Translations under genes and position numbers: made by a program
DNA from: Armatimonadota bacterium
GTDB taxonomy: Bacteria > Armatimonadota > Zipacnadia > Zipacnadales > JABUFB01
Length of the DNA stretch: 16,194 bases
NCBI GenBank assembly: GCA_018056145.1
Contig: JAGPGE010000037.1
Location: 1-16,194 of the forward strand
Reading direction: 5' to 3'
Shown: positions 1 through 7,533 of the stretch, piece by piece
How the letters are laid out: the number at the start of each line of letters is the position of its first letter
Position numbering within the stretch: the first letter of the stretch is position 1
Notes under the pieces: generated by a model
Seen by the model: only the letters and a program-made list of their open reading frames with translations
Told to the model about the DNA's origin: nothing
Database searches by the model: none

Positions 1-1
1 C

Positions 2-1003
2 CTGAACCGGGTCCTGAACCTGGAGACCGGGAGCCTTGCGGTGGAGGCCGGGGTAAAGATGATGCTGGCGCGGTTCTACCGGGTGCAGGACGACTCCCCC
101 GAGCCAGCGTACAGCGGCCGCGTTCCCGTGTTCCTCGTCATGGGGAACGACGATGGAGGCCTGCTCGCCAATTACCACGGGACCACGGTGCTGACCCAGA
201 TCCTGCGCGGAATGTGGCCCGAACTAGCGGGGACCATGGCCGGCAGCGAGATGCTTCGCGTCTGCCCGGTCAGGCCCAACCGTGTGGAAGACCTGGATGC
301 GGCCTTTGCGCAGTTTGAGCAGCCTCCGTACAAGATCGCGGGGTTCATGCACGAGATCGTGATGATGAACTACGGGGCGGTGCTCCTGTCCCCCGAATTC
401 CTGCACCGCGCGTATGAACTGTGCTCCGAGCACGACGTGCCCACGATGGTGGATGAAATCCAGTCGTGCCTGTGGGCGCCGGGGCTGTTCCAGTACCGTG
501 AGTACGGTCTGCGCCCGTCCATGGTGGTCCTCGGGAAGGGCTTCCCAGGCGGGGAGTACCCGGCCTCCCGACTGCTCTTCAGCGCCGGGATGGACTCCCT
601 GCCCCAGTTCGGCGCGCTGGTCACAAATGGCCAGGAGGAACTTGCCTCGCTGGCGTATCTCGTGACCATGCGCTGGGCGCAGGACAGTGCGGATGCGGTC
701 GCCGCCATCGGGGACGAGTATGAAGGCGGCCTGCGGACACTGGCCGCGCGGTATCCGAGCACGGTGGCGGGCATCACTGGCAGGCGGCATATGGGCGGCA
801 TCGCGTTCCGCGACCTGCAAACCGCCAAGGCCTTCACCGCGATCTTGAACGCCCGCGGGTTCGACATCAGCGTCCAGACGTACAAGTCCGAGTGTCCGCC
901 GACAGCACTGACCAAGCTGCCAATCACCGCATGCCGCGAAGTCGTGGGGTTTGTGACTGAGCGCATCGCCGAAGCGCTGGAGCAGGTCGAGCACAGCGCA
1001 TGA
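2..1003 (+). CDS. PLP-dependent class III aminotransferase, C-terminal part (5' end outside window)
   Basis: The reading frame is open to the left edge, so the true start lies outside the window; 333 residues are visible. Class III (ornithine/GABA-type) aminotransferases move an amino group from an omega- or alpha-amine to a keto acid using pyridoxal phosphate in the cytoplasm. Family landmarks are clear: the YHGTT stretch (codons near 173-187); the VDEIQ motif, whose Asp (codon 452-454) would bind the pyridine nitrogen; the Schiff-base lysine in LGKGFPGGEYPAS (codon 536-538); and TNGQEELASLAYL, which fits the phosphate-binding region after the lysine. The usual family length is about 420-460 residues, so roughly 90-120 N-terminal residues are missing. 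The stop overlaps the start of the DeoR-type regulator gene as ATGA, which implies translational coupling. The substrate is not identifiable; GABA, diaminobutyrate, ornithine or aminated-sugar substrates are all possible. Confidence 0.88.
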   Translation: MNRVLNLETGSLAVEAGVKMMLARFYRVQDDSPEPAYSGRVPVFLVMGNDDGGLLANYHGTTVLTQILRGMWPELAGTMAGSEMLRVCPVRPNRVEDLDAAFAQFEQPPYKIAGFMHEIVMMNYGAVLLSPEFLHRAYELCSEHDVPTMVDEIQSCLWAPGLFQYREYGLRPSMVVLGKGFPGGEYPASRLLFSAGMDSLPQFGALVTNGQEELASLAYLVTMRWAQDSADAVAAIGDEYEGGLRTLAARYPSTVAGITGRRHMGGIAFRDLQTAKAFTAILNARGFDISVQTYKSECPPTALTKLPITACREVVGFVTERIAEALEQVEHSA

Positions 1004-1758
1004 ACCCTCGGCAGCGGTTGATCCTGGAGCAGCTTCAGGGCGGCAGGGAACTGTCGGTGGGGGAGCTTGCGCGGCAGTTCGGGGTCTCGCCGATTACGAT
1101 CCGCCGGGACCTGGATGCCCTGGCCCGGGAGGGACCGGTCACACGCACCCATGGCGGGGCGATTCTCTCCCGGGCGGGTGTGATCGAGTTCAGCTTCCGG
1201 GAACGCGCGCAGGAGTGCATCGAGCAGAAACAGGCCATCGCGCGGCACATGGCGGGGGTAGTGCAGCCGGGGATGACGGTGGTGCTCGACACGGGAACCA
1301 CAACACTCGAGGTTGCGCGGGCGATCGCGGGGACGTCGCGACTCTGCGTGATCACGAGTTCGCTGGCGATCGCATCGGCACTGCAGGCCCACGATAACCT
1401 GGACCTGATACTGCTCGGGGGCAACGTGCGGCAGGAGAGCCCCGACCTCACAGGCCCTTTGACCGAAGACAACCTGCGTCTTTTCCGGCCCGACCTGGCG
1501 ATTCTCGGCGCGGATGCGGTGGACAGAGGCGGCGCGTACACGTCGGACCTCCGGGTGGCGGCGATCTCGAGGGCAATGATTGACGGCGCGGGCGAGACCT
1601 GGCTCGTGGCGGACAGCAGCAAGTTCGCACGCCGCGCGCTGGTGCAGTTCGCGGACTGGACTCAGATCGATCATCTGGTTACGGATGCGGGGCTCGGCCG
1701 CAAGGAACGCAAGTGGGCGGGGAAGGCGATTCCGGACCTGCGCGTCGCTGAGGCCTAA
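1000..1758 (+). CDS. DeoR-family transcriptional regulator
   Basis: The gene encodes a 252-residue DNA-binding repressor of the DeoR type, a group that usually controls sugar or nucleoside catabolism and senses a phosphorylated sugar. The N-terminal winged helix-turn-helix spans about residues 5-55, with LSVGELARQFGVSPITIRRD as the HTH followed by THGGA, the family signature after the wing. The C-terminal DeoRC sensor domain (about 75-230) shows the DTGTTT ligand-binding loop (97-102), ITSS (118-121), LLGGNVR (138-144), ADAVDRGGAYTSD and VADSSKF (203-209). Its length is normal for the family. The ATG lies in the ATGA overlap with the aminotransferase stop, so the two are almost certainly co-transcribed and this protein probably controls its own operon. 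The inducer is unknown. The family assignment is strong and the target is inferred. Confidence 0.93.
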   Translation: MNPRQRLILEQLQGGRELSVGELARQFGVSPITIRRDLDALAREGPVTRTHGGAILSRAGVIEFSFRERAQECIEQKQAIARHMAGVVQPGMTVVLDTGTTTLEVARAIAGTSRLCVITSSLAIASALQAHDNLDLILLGGNVRQESPDLTGPLTEDNLRLFRPDLAILGADAVDRGGAYTSDLRVAAISRAMIDGAGETWLVADSSKFARRALVQFADWTQIDHLVTDAGLGRKERKWAGKAIPDLRVAEA

Positions 1759-1782
1759 CCTGTCCGGCAAGGAGCCGACTAC

Positions 1783-2361
1783 ATGCAACTGGTGATGGTG
1801 AAGCACAGCCTGGCCGACTTGCCGCCGGTGGAACTGCCGGACGGATACGCGCTGAGGCATTTCGTGCCCGGAGATGAGGCAGGCTGGGAGGCGGTGATGG
1901 CCGCGTCCTTTGGCCAGCGAGAGCCCGCCTGGAGCTTCCTCGATGTCATGGGACGCGATGCCGCCTGCTCGCCCGAGCGGGTGCTTTTCATCACCTGCGA
2001 AGGGCAAATCGTGGCCACCGCATCGGCCTGGTACCGACCCGAGTGGGGCGCCGAGACCGGCTATGTCCACTACGTGGGCGCTGACCCGGCGCACTCCGGC
2101 AAGAAGCTCGGACACATGGTGTCGCTGGCAGTCCTGCACCGGTTCGTGTTCGAGGGGCGATCACGCGCCGTGCTCCAGACCGATGACTTCCGGGTGCCCG
2201 CAATCAGAACCTACCTGCGGCTGGGCTTCGAGCCGTGGCTGATCGAAGAGGACCAGCGGCAACGCTGGCGGGTCGTCTTCGAGAGCAACGGACTCCAGCC
2301 GCTCTGCCCGAACTGGGAAGAGCTCGTCAGCGGCCCGATGCACGCCATGCCCGGCGCCTGA
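1783..2361 (+). CDS. GNAT-family N-acetyltransferase
   Basis: The gene encodes a 192-residue cytoplasmic protein of the GCN5-related acetyltransferase fold, which transfers an acetyl group from acetyl-CoA to an amine. The acetyl-CoA loop (motif A) is VHYVGADPAHSGKKLGHMV around residues 95-113, with SGKKLG standing for the usual Q/RxxGxG/A pyrophosphate loop. Motif B follows as DDFRVPAIRTYLRLGFEP (134-151), ending in the typical YxxxGF element. AAGGAG at 1769-1774 sits 8 bases before the ATG, a good ribosome binding site that supports this start. It is 24 bases downstream of the DeoR-type gene and on the same strand, so probably the third gene of that operon. The acceptor is unknown. The cluster could act on an amino sugar or amine handled by the aminotransferase, which is inference. 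It ends 24 bases from the convergent glutamate dehydrogenase gene. Confidence 0.88.
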   Translation: MQLVMVKHSLADLPPVELPDGYALRHFVPGDEAGWEAVMAASFGQREPAWSFLDVMGRDAACSPERVLFITCEGQIVATASAWYRPEWGAETGYVHYVGADPAHSGKKLGHMVSLAVLHRFVFEGRSRAVLQTDDFRVPAIRTYLRLGFEPWLIEEDQRQRWRVVFESNGLQPLCPNWEELVSGPMHAMPGA

Positions 2362-2385
2362 ACGTGCCTGCGAAAGTCACGCGCG

Positions 2386-5300
2386 TCATTCCTGGAGCAG
2401 CCGTCCCAGTTCTCCCGCGAAATCCGTCTCCAGACGTGCGAGGAAATCATCCCAGTCCGATGCGTGCCTGTAAAGCGCCATTGCGGCCAGCTTCTTGGTC
2501 ACAATGGCGTTTCTGTACGCCTGCAGTTCGGGCTTGCCGAGCACACGCATGATTTTCGTCGGCCCGAGGTGCTCCATGAGCACCTCGGGCACATACCGCG
2601 CGATGACTTCGCGCACCAGGGCGGGACGGCGCAGGATGTCCTCGATGCGTTCGTAGAGCATCTGCTGCAGGGACAGGAGTTGCTCGCTGGTCTGGATGGA
2701 AAGCGAGTACAGCGGCGTGCCGGTGCTCCCGTGCAGGGACAACAGCATGCGGGTCTCGGCCACCGCATTGCCCGCGATGAGGTCGAGCACCGACCGGATC
2801 AATCCCGAGCGCGTCCGGGCATTGCGAACCAGGAAGTGCTCGTAGTCCTCCCCCAGCAGGAAAGCGCTCAGGACTTCGGCGATAGCGCTGCACGTCACCC
2901 CGCCCTTGTTGGCCGATGAGTCCTTGATCTGCAGGATCCCGGTCTCCCGGGCGATGCGCTCGCGAGATGTGTCGTCGAAGAAGACGTTGGCCCCCTCCAC
3001 GATCACCTTCAGCTCCCGGAAATTGTCGATGAACTGGCTCACGTTCTCGCCGTTCACCGTGTCCTTGAACCCCCCGCAGGGGACGAAAGCCGTGATGTTC
3101 GCCTCCGCGAGGTAGCGGCGCACTTCGGGACTGCCCAGGAAATTGCGGTGGAAGAAGGCGCCGTCGGGCACGAGGGTCCCGTCGGGGAGCCTCACGGACC
3201 CGGCCTGCCGCGGGACCTTGAACCCGCGAGGTCCCAGGAGTTCCGCGGGATACCCCATCGTGTCGATTCTCGGCGTCGTGTGTCGGGCGAAGGCGAGAGT
3301 CATGAGGGCTTTGCGGTCCAGGCCGTCGGGGTCGAAAAGCACAGAGCCGCCGTCGATGATGAGGCAAATGCGTCCCTTGAAAGACTGTATCTGGTTTGCG
3401 CCCAGATCGCCGTCAGGCCCGCCGGTCATCATCAGGTTGGTGTCGGACTCGTCGAGGCCGACGTGATCGAGGACAGTGCGGAGGGTGGTCATGACACCCA
3501 TTGTGGTCATGCCGCTGGTGTCGATCTGATCCCCGATCTCCTGGTAAATGAGGGACGAGTCTGGGGTAGTCAGCACCGGCACGCCCTCGATCTGCAGTTC
3601 CGTCCCCTCACTGCCACGGGACACCAGGCCGAAGACGCGGCGATCGCGGGTGATTCCGTAGACGTCGTGGGGGATGCCGAAACTCTTCCCGGTGGTGACC
3701 GTGCGCCAGTGCCTATCACCGCGTTCCCGGGCGCGGTGGGCCACAGCGTCCATAAGGCCCGCGGTGCCCTCATCCGGGCCGAAGAAGACCCGTTCGGACT
3801 TGCCGAGGTAGTCGATGATCTCGTCGCAGGGCTGAGTGAGATCCATGATTCCTTCAGTGAAATCAAGCATGCACCGGAGGCTGTCGCGCGGGAAGTCAGG
3901 GTGGGGCACGATGACACCCTTGGCCCCGCTCTCGGCGATGTCCTTGTGTTTGAGGCGCTGTGCGACAGGCCCGAGCGCATAGTTGAGCAGCGGCATGTTG
4001 TCAAGTTCGTCGTCATAGTTTCCGGGGGTGACCCGGATCAGTCGCACACCGCCGCGGGCCACGTCTTCGGCACGCATATGTGTGGCCGTCGCGTAGAACC
4101 CCAGGACGAAGAAGAGACCGTAGACAGGTCCGGAGAAGACCAGGGGGTCGAGAATCGCCGAATCCAGGCGAAATGCGTGGGAGCGCTTTTCCTGCTTGTA
4201 GAAATTGGTCTTCTGGACGTGGGTCACCAGGTTCACCATGAAGTTCATGATGTCGAACCCCGTCCTGTTGTCCACGAAAGCAATGGCAGCTTGACGCCGA
4301 AAGTCGTCGATCTCGCGCCGAAGGGTTGCGGGCTTCGGGTGGCTCTTGTGGGCCGGGTTGAACTTGAGATCGAACAGGCGGAAAAGGTGCTTCATCAGGT
4401 CCGGACTCGCGCGCACCGTGTCCAGAATCCACCTGCGCGTGTACTCGGATCGGCTTGACTCAAACACGCGGTGGGCGAAGGCGTCGCGAAGTTCCTTGCG
4501 GGCCAACCCGTGCATAATGTCAAGGTCGGTCTGCAGGCCCTTGTGGATGAAGCTGTGCACGAAAGCCGCGGCGGCGGTGGCGAAAAGATACTCGTGGAAG
4601 TCAAGCTGGCCGGTAACGTACATGATGTCGAGGTCACCGGTTTGGATCGCAAGGAAAGACTGGAGGTTGGCCACCGCCTTGCGCAGGCTGGCAGCCGAGT
4701 GCTTCCCGTCCAGGTAGAGAGAGCAGATGGACTCCAGCCGCCCGGTGGCGCCGCGGTATGTCTCCCAGTACGCGCGGCGCAGAACGATGCCCAGGTCATC
4801 CATCATCCGGCGGATCACCGGAAGGGCTGAGTGGCTGAAGTCATCGGCGAACATGATGCGGGTCTCGCCGGCGGGCTCGGCTGAGGAGACTTCCACCAGG
4901 GGCACCGCGGCGCCGGAACAGCGCTTCAGGAAGTCGGTGTAGCGCCGGCGGGTGTCTGCCGGCACGGCGGGGTCCCGCTGGAAGGCGAACAGGTCTTCAG
5001 GCTTGTCCCCCGCCTCCAGCGGTGGCGGCACTTGCGGGTGGATGATGTAGGTGTAGTAGGAGCTTTCGGGGCTGAAGTAGTACTCAACGCGGTTGCCGTT
5101 CATCACCGAATTGAGCACCGCTTCCATCCGATCGCGGCTCTGGGGGGTTGCGATGCGTGCCTGAACGCCCCCATCGATGTCAAACCGCGCCTCAGCCACC
5201 TCGCCGCGCAGGACCACCTCATCATCCTCGCGCACCATAATGTTGTTCGCGACGGCGCGCAGGACGCGCTTCAGTGCGTCCTTGGAGATATTGCGGAAAA

Positions 5301-5484
5301 AGTACTCGGCAAGCCCGAGCTGGGTGAGGAGCACACCGGCGGCGGCGTTGACGCAGCGTGCGGTGAGCAGCCCTTCGCTGGCAAGCTCGATCACGGTCTC
5401 GTAGAGCATCCGCGGATCGAGACCCATGGCCTCGGCCCGGTCGATGACAGACTCGGTGCTGCACGTCCCGCGCTCGAACTTCAT
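2386..5484 (-). CDS. NAD-dependent glutamate dehydrogenase, large (about 115 kDa, Gdh2-like) class
   Basis: The gene encodes a 1032-residue cytoplasmic enzyme expected to oxidise glutamate to 2-oxoglutarate and ammonia with NAD+. Length and motif order fit the 115 kDa class typified by yeast Gdh2 rather than the 450-residue hexameric or 1600-residue bacterial classes. Visible elements: KTNFYKQEKRSHAFRLD (425-441), ARGGVR (476-481), AESGAKG (517-523; Lys522 probably matches the substrate lysine), FFGPDEGTAGLMD (567-579), TTGKSFGIPHDVYG (597-610), the nucleotide-binding GGPDGDLGAN (688-697), VEGANVFF (829-836) and KDSSANKGGVTCSA (854-867). Residues 1-400 are a poorly conserved regulatory region. 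The frame extends upstream to 5565, but the ATG at 5484 is preferred because GGGAGGG (5491-5497) lies 6 bases upstream and the family-like protein begins there. It is divergent from the gntR-type gene and may share its operator. The enzyme class is confident; the symbol is withheld because naming differs between classes. Confidence 0.93.
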   Translation of the reverse strand: MKFERGTCSTESVIDRAEAMGLDPRMLYETVIELASEGLLTARCVNAAAGVLLTQLGLAEYFFRNISKDALKRVLRAVANNIMVREDDEVVLRGEVAEARFDIDGGVQARIATPQSRDRMEAVLNSVMNGNRVEYYFSPESSYYTYIIHPQVPPPLEAGDKPEDLFAFQRDPAVPADTRRRYTDFLKRCSGAAVPLVEVSSAEPAGETRIMFADDFSHSALPVIRRMMDDLGIVLRRAYWETYRGATGRLESICSLYLDGKHSAASLRKAVANLQSFLAIQTGDLDIMYVTGQLDFHEYLFATAAAAFVHSFIHKGLQTDLDIMHGLARKELRDAFAHRVFESSRSEYTRRWILDTVRASPDLMKHLFRLFDLKFNPAHKSHPKPATLRREIDDFRRQAAIAFVDNRTGFDIMNFMVNLVTHVQKTNFYKQEKRSHAFRLDSAILDPLVFSGPVYGLFFVLGFYATATHMRAEDVARGGVRLIRVTPGNYDDELDNMPLLNYALGPVAQRLKHKDIAESGAKGVIVPHPDFPRDSLRCMLDFTEGIMDLTQPCDEIIDYLGKSERVFFGPDEGTAGLMDAVAHRARERGDRHWRTVTTGKSFGIPHDVYGITRDRRVFGLVSRGSEGTELQIEGVPVLTTPDSSLIYQEIGDQIDTSGMTTMGVMTTLRTVLDHVGLDESDTNLMMTGGPDGDLGANQIQSFKGRICLIIDGGSVLFDPDGLDRKALMTLAFARHTTPRIDTMGYPAELLGPRGFKVPRQAGSVRLPDGTLVPDGAFFHRNFLGSPEVRRYLAEANITAFVPCGGFKDTVNGENVSQFIDNFRELKVIVEGANVFFDDTSRERIARETGILQIKDSSANKGGVTCSAIAEVLSAFLLGEDYEHFLVRNARTRSGLIRSVLDLIAGNAVAETRMLLSLHGSTGTPLYSLSIQTSEQLLSLQQMLYERIEDILRRPALVREVIARYVPEVLMEHLGPTKIMRVLGKPELQAYRNAIVTKKLAAMALYRHASDWDDFLARLETDFAGELGRLLQE

Positions 5485-5490
5485 CAGTGA

Positions 5491-5497
5491 CCCTCCC
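5491..5497 (-). promoter_or_regulatory. Ribosome binding site of the glutamate dehydrogenase gene
   Basis: On the minus strand this reads GGGAGGG, 6 bases before the ATG at 5484. It selects this start over the in-frame ATG at 5565, which has no comparable site. Confidence 0.75.
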
Positions 5498-5597
5498 TGC
5501 AGGTAACGACGACTCGCCAGACCTTGCATCTTCGCCCTGGCAGAAAACGGAATGGGTGGAAGCACGGATTTGCGACTGGACTGCCGGATGCTTTTCG

Positions 5598-5603
5598 TAT
5601 ATT
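5598..5603 (+). promoter_or_regulatory. Possible -10 element for the gntR-type gene (leaderless transcript)
   Basis: TATATT lies 9 bases before the ATG at 5613, so transcription would start almost at the start codon. No ribosome binding site is visible upstream of that ATG, which fits a leaderless mRNA. The -35 is weak: TTGCGA at 5570-5575 would give a 22-base spacer, which is too long. The call is tentative. Confidence 0.3.
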
Positions 5604-5614
5604 GTATACAGTAT
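5599..5614. promoter_or_regulatory. Palindromic operator candidate in the gdh/gntR divergent region
   Basis: ATATTGTATACAGTAT is an inverted repeat matching its own complement at 14 of 16 positions (one mismatched pair). GntR/FCD regulators commonly bind short AT-rich palindromes next to their own gene. This one spans the first two bases of the gntR start codon, the possible gntR -10 and the gdh -10. Binding by the adjacent GntR-type protein is inferred. Confidence 0.55.
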
Positions 5615-5630
5615 GCAAAGACCAGGTCAA
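5601..5630 (-). promoter_or_regulatory. Predicted sigma-70-type promoter for the glutamate dehydrogenase gene
   Basis: On the minus strand TTGACC (5630-5625) is followed after 18 bases by TACAAT (5606-5601), five of six matches to each consensus hexamer. Transcription would begin near 5594, giving a leader of about 110 bases before the ATG at 5484. The -35 element lies inside codons 5-6 of the divergent gntR-type gene, and the -10 lies inside the palindrome at 5599-5614. A bound regulator would therefore block it. This is sequence-based inference; the host's consensus is not known. Confidence 0.55.
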
Positions 5631-6287
5631 CCTATTCCCCGCACGTCCCTTGCGCAGCAGGTTGCGGAAGCCCTCTTCCAGCGCCTGGTGAACGGCGATC
5701 TGCAGCCCGGGGATCACCTGGGCGAGATCGAACTCGCAGAGGAGCTACAGGTCAGCCGGACACCCGTCCGGGAGGCAATTCTCCACCTTGCGGCACTGGG
5801 CCTTCTCCAAAGGGACACCCATCGGGGTTCCCGGGTCGCGCAACCTTCCGTCCGAGAGCTTGTGCAGGTCTATGAAGTGCGGGAGAGTCTGGAGGGGCTG
5901 GCAGCCCGGCTTTTCGCGGAACGTGCCGACCCCTTGCAGCGCCAGGAACTGTTTCAGACCCGCCGGGAACTGGAGCTCGCGCGATCTAGTGGGGATGCCC
6001 TGCGAGTTCGGGTGCTGGACTTCAACCTCCATCGCCAGATCATACGAGGCGGAAACAACAGATACCTGGGCGGCGCGGGCTATGCGGAATCGCTCATGCT
6101 CCTGGCCTATCTCGTCCGCGACAGGAGTCTGAAGTCCGTGCCCGGCGCAGTGCCGCATCCATCCGATCCCCACGTTGCCTTGATGGCCGCCATCGAGGCC
6201 AACGACGGCGACGGGGCAGAAGCCGCCATGCGCGAGCACATCCACGCCACCCGCATGATGCTCAGTGCAGTGATCGATGACCAATAG
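5613..6287 (+). CDS. GntR-family transcriptional regulator, FCD (FadR-like) subfamily
   Basis: The gene encodes a 224-residue regulator. The N-terminal winged HTH (about 10-75) contains LQPGDHLGEIELAEELQVSR then TPVREAILHLAALGLL, a textbook GntR signature. The C-terminal FCD domain (about 82-215) carries the expected metal/ligand residues Asp126 and His130 (DFNLH), His177 and His199 (MREHI). Such proteins normally repress catabolic genes and are released by a small carboxylate or sugar acid. The frame is open from 5487, but the ATG at 5613 starts just before the first helix, as is usual in this family, and no other in-frame start codon lies between. No ribosome binding site precedes it, so translation may be leaderless. 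The next gene starts 60 bases downstream on the same strand, so this is probably the local regulator of the locus and possibly of the divergent glutamate dehydrogenase gene. Confidence 0.92.
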   Translation: MQRPGQPIPRTSLAQQVAEALFQRLVNGDLQPGDHLGEIELAEELQVSRTPVREAILHLAALGLLQRDTHRGSRVAQPSVRELVQVYEVRESLEGLAARLFAERADPLQRQELFQTRRELELARSSGDALRVRVLDFNLHRQIIRGGNNRYLGGAGYAESLMLLAYLVRDRSLKSVPGAVPHPSDPHVALMAAIEANDGDGAEAAMREHIHATRMMLSAVIDDQ

Positions 6288-6347
6288 CCGACAGACCGCC
6301 CGCAATCCAGCGCCTTCCCACCCAACTCACCAGCGAGGTCCCCATCC

Positions 6348-7484
6348 ATGCCCAGACCTGAAATGACCGGCAAGGACCGCCTGATGACCGCCGTCCGACA
6401 CGAGGAGCCCGACCGCGTGCCCATCTGCCCGCGCATACAATGGGCATGGCTGGACCCGGACAGGAGCCACCGGCTCGAAGAGCTGTACGCGCCGGTCATT
6501 GACCCCATGGAAATCGTGGCCAGCAGTACTCCCAACTACATCATCACCTACCCCGATCAATGTGACCTGCCCGAAGTGCGCGTGGACACAATCAGATATG
6601 AGGAAGATGAGTACCAGGTGGTGGAGCGGGTCTTCAACACGCCGGCGGGGAAGCTGTCGGATCGCACCAAGATTCCGCCATCGGGCCGTGAATACGGGAT
6701 GTCGCCGAACCCGATCAAGACCGAGTACCTGGTGAAGAGCCGCGAGGACATCCCGGCACTGCGGTACATCTTGCCGGAGATCAATGGCAACTACGACCAT
6801 GCAGTAGCGCGGATGCGCGAACTCGGGGATCGCGGGGTGGTCATGGTCAATGTGTACAGCGAGCTTTGCCACCAAGCGGGTGACGTGCGGGACATGCAGG
6901 ACATTATGAGGGACTACTACCTGGATCGCCCGTTCTTCGATGAGCTGCTGGGGTTGTTCCAGGAGCGCACCATGGCCGAGACGAAGGCGGTGATGGAGGC
7001 CGGGGTGGAGTGGGTCTTCGCGAACTGTTACTACAACAGCATATCGGCGGGCTGGTCGCCGGCGATCTTCGAGGAGGTATTCGTGCCGCACATCACCGCG
7101 CAGGTGGACCTCGTGCACAGCTATGGCGGGTACGTGGACTACTATGACGACGGGAACCTGTCCAGGAGCATGGGGCTCATCGCGGGCTGCGGGGTGGATG
7201 TGCTGGAGACCTGCACCCCGCCGCCCATGTGCGATTTCGACCTACAAGAGGCGAAGGCGACGATCGGGGAGAAGGTCACACTCAAGGGCTACGTGGACCT
7301 GCTCTATGTGGTGAAGCGGGGAACGCCGGAGATGGTGGAGCAGACCGTCGCGGAGGCCATGGAGATCGCCAAGCCCGGCGGCGGGTTCATCATTGGCAGC
7401 AGTGACAGCTTCCGCGAGGGCACTCCACCCGAAAACATGCACGCATACTTTCAGAGCTGCCTCAAGTATGGCGTGTATGAGTAG
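6348..7484 (+). CDS. Uroporphyrinogen decarboxylase (URO-D)-superfamily protein, probably a methyltransferase-like paralogue
   Basis: The gene encodes a 378-residue cytoplasmic TIM-barrel protein. URO-D-family hallmarks are the start MTGKDRLMTAVRHEEPDRVP, the GVDVLETC strand, LKGYVDLLYVVKRGTPEMV and the C-terminal PGGGFIIGSSDS. It is not HemE: the N-terminal RQAGR-type motif of true decarboxylases is absent. Paralogues of this superfamily include corrinoid-dependent methyltransferases such as MtaA and MtbA, which bind zinc through an HxC motif. Here the equivalent place reads VDYYDDGN, with no His or Cys, so that chemistry is doubtful. A weak GAGG (6335-6338) lies 9 bases before the ATG. Its place between a GntR-type regulator and exported glycosidase-like proteins suggests a role in handling a released product, possibly a methylated or carboxylated one; this is inference. 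The reaction is unknown. Confidence 0.85.
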   Translation: MPRPEMTGKDRLMTAVRHEEPDRVPICPRIQWAWLDPDRSHRLEELYAPVIDPMEIVASSTPNYIITYPDQCDLPEVRVDTIRYEEDEYQVVERVFNTPAGKLSDRTKIPPSGREYGMSPNPIKTEYLVKSREDIPALRYILPEINGNYDHAVARMRELGDRGVVMVNVYSELCHQAGDVRDMQDIMRDYYLDRPFFDELLGLFQERTMAETKAVMEAGVEWVFANCYYNSISAGWSPAIFEEVFVPHITAQVDLVHSYGGYVDYYDDGNLSRSMGLIAGCGVDVLETCTPPPMCDFDLQEAKATIGEKVTLKGYVDLLYVVKRGTPEMVEQTVAEAMEIAKPGGGFIIGSSDSFREGTPPENMHAYFQSCLKYGVYE

Positions 7485-7533
7485 GCGGAGGCCGGGCGGG
7501 ACTGTCCGGTAGCTTCTTGGGAGACCCCAGACC

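Noticed and set aside
370..2139. A 589-residue minus-strand open frame across the aminotransferase, DeoR and GNAT genes
   Set aside because: It is antisense to three genes with clear family motifs, is rich in Arg/His/Pro as shadow frames in GC-rich DNA are, and has no recognisable domain.
2362..2385. Terminator between the convergent GNAT and glutamate dehydrogenase genes
   Set aside because: I found no inverted repeat with a T-run in or beside the 24-base gap.
3148..4458. A 436-residue plus-strand open frame inside the glutamate dehydrogenase gene
   Set aside because: It is antisense to the conserved catalytic region of a confident gene, and its composition looks like a shadow frame.
6348..7484. 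Annotation as HemE, uroporphyrinogen decarboxylase of haem synthesis
   Set aside because: The HemE N-terminal RQAGR-type motif is absent, and the neighbours are carbohydrate-related rather than haem genes.
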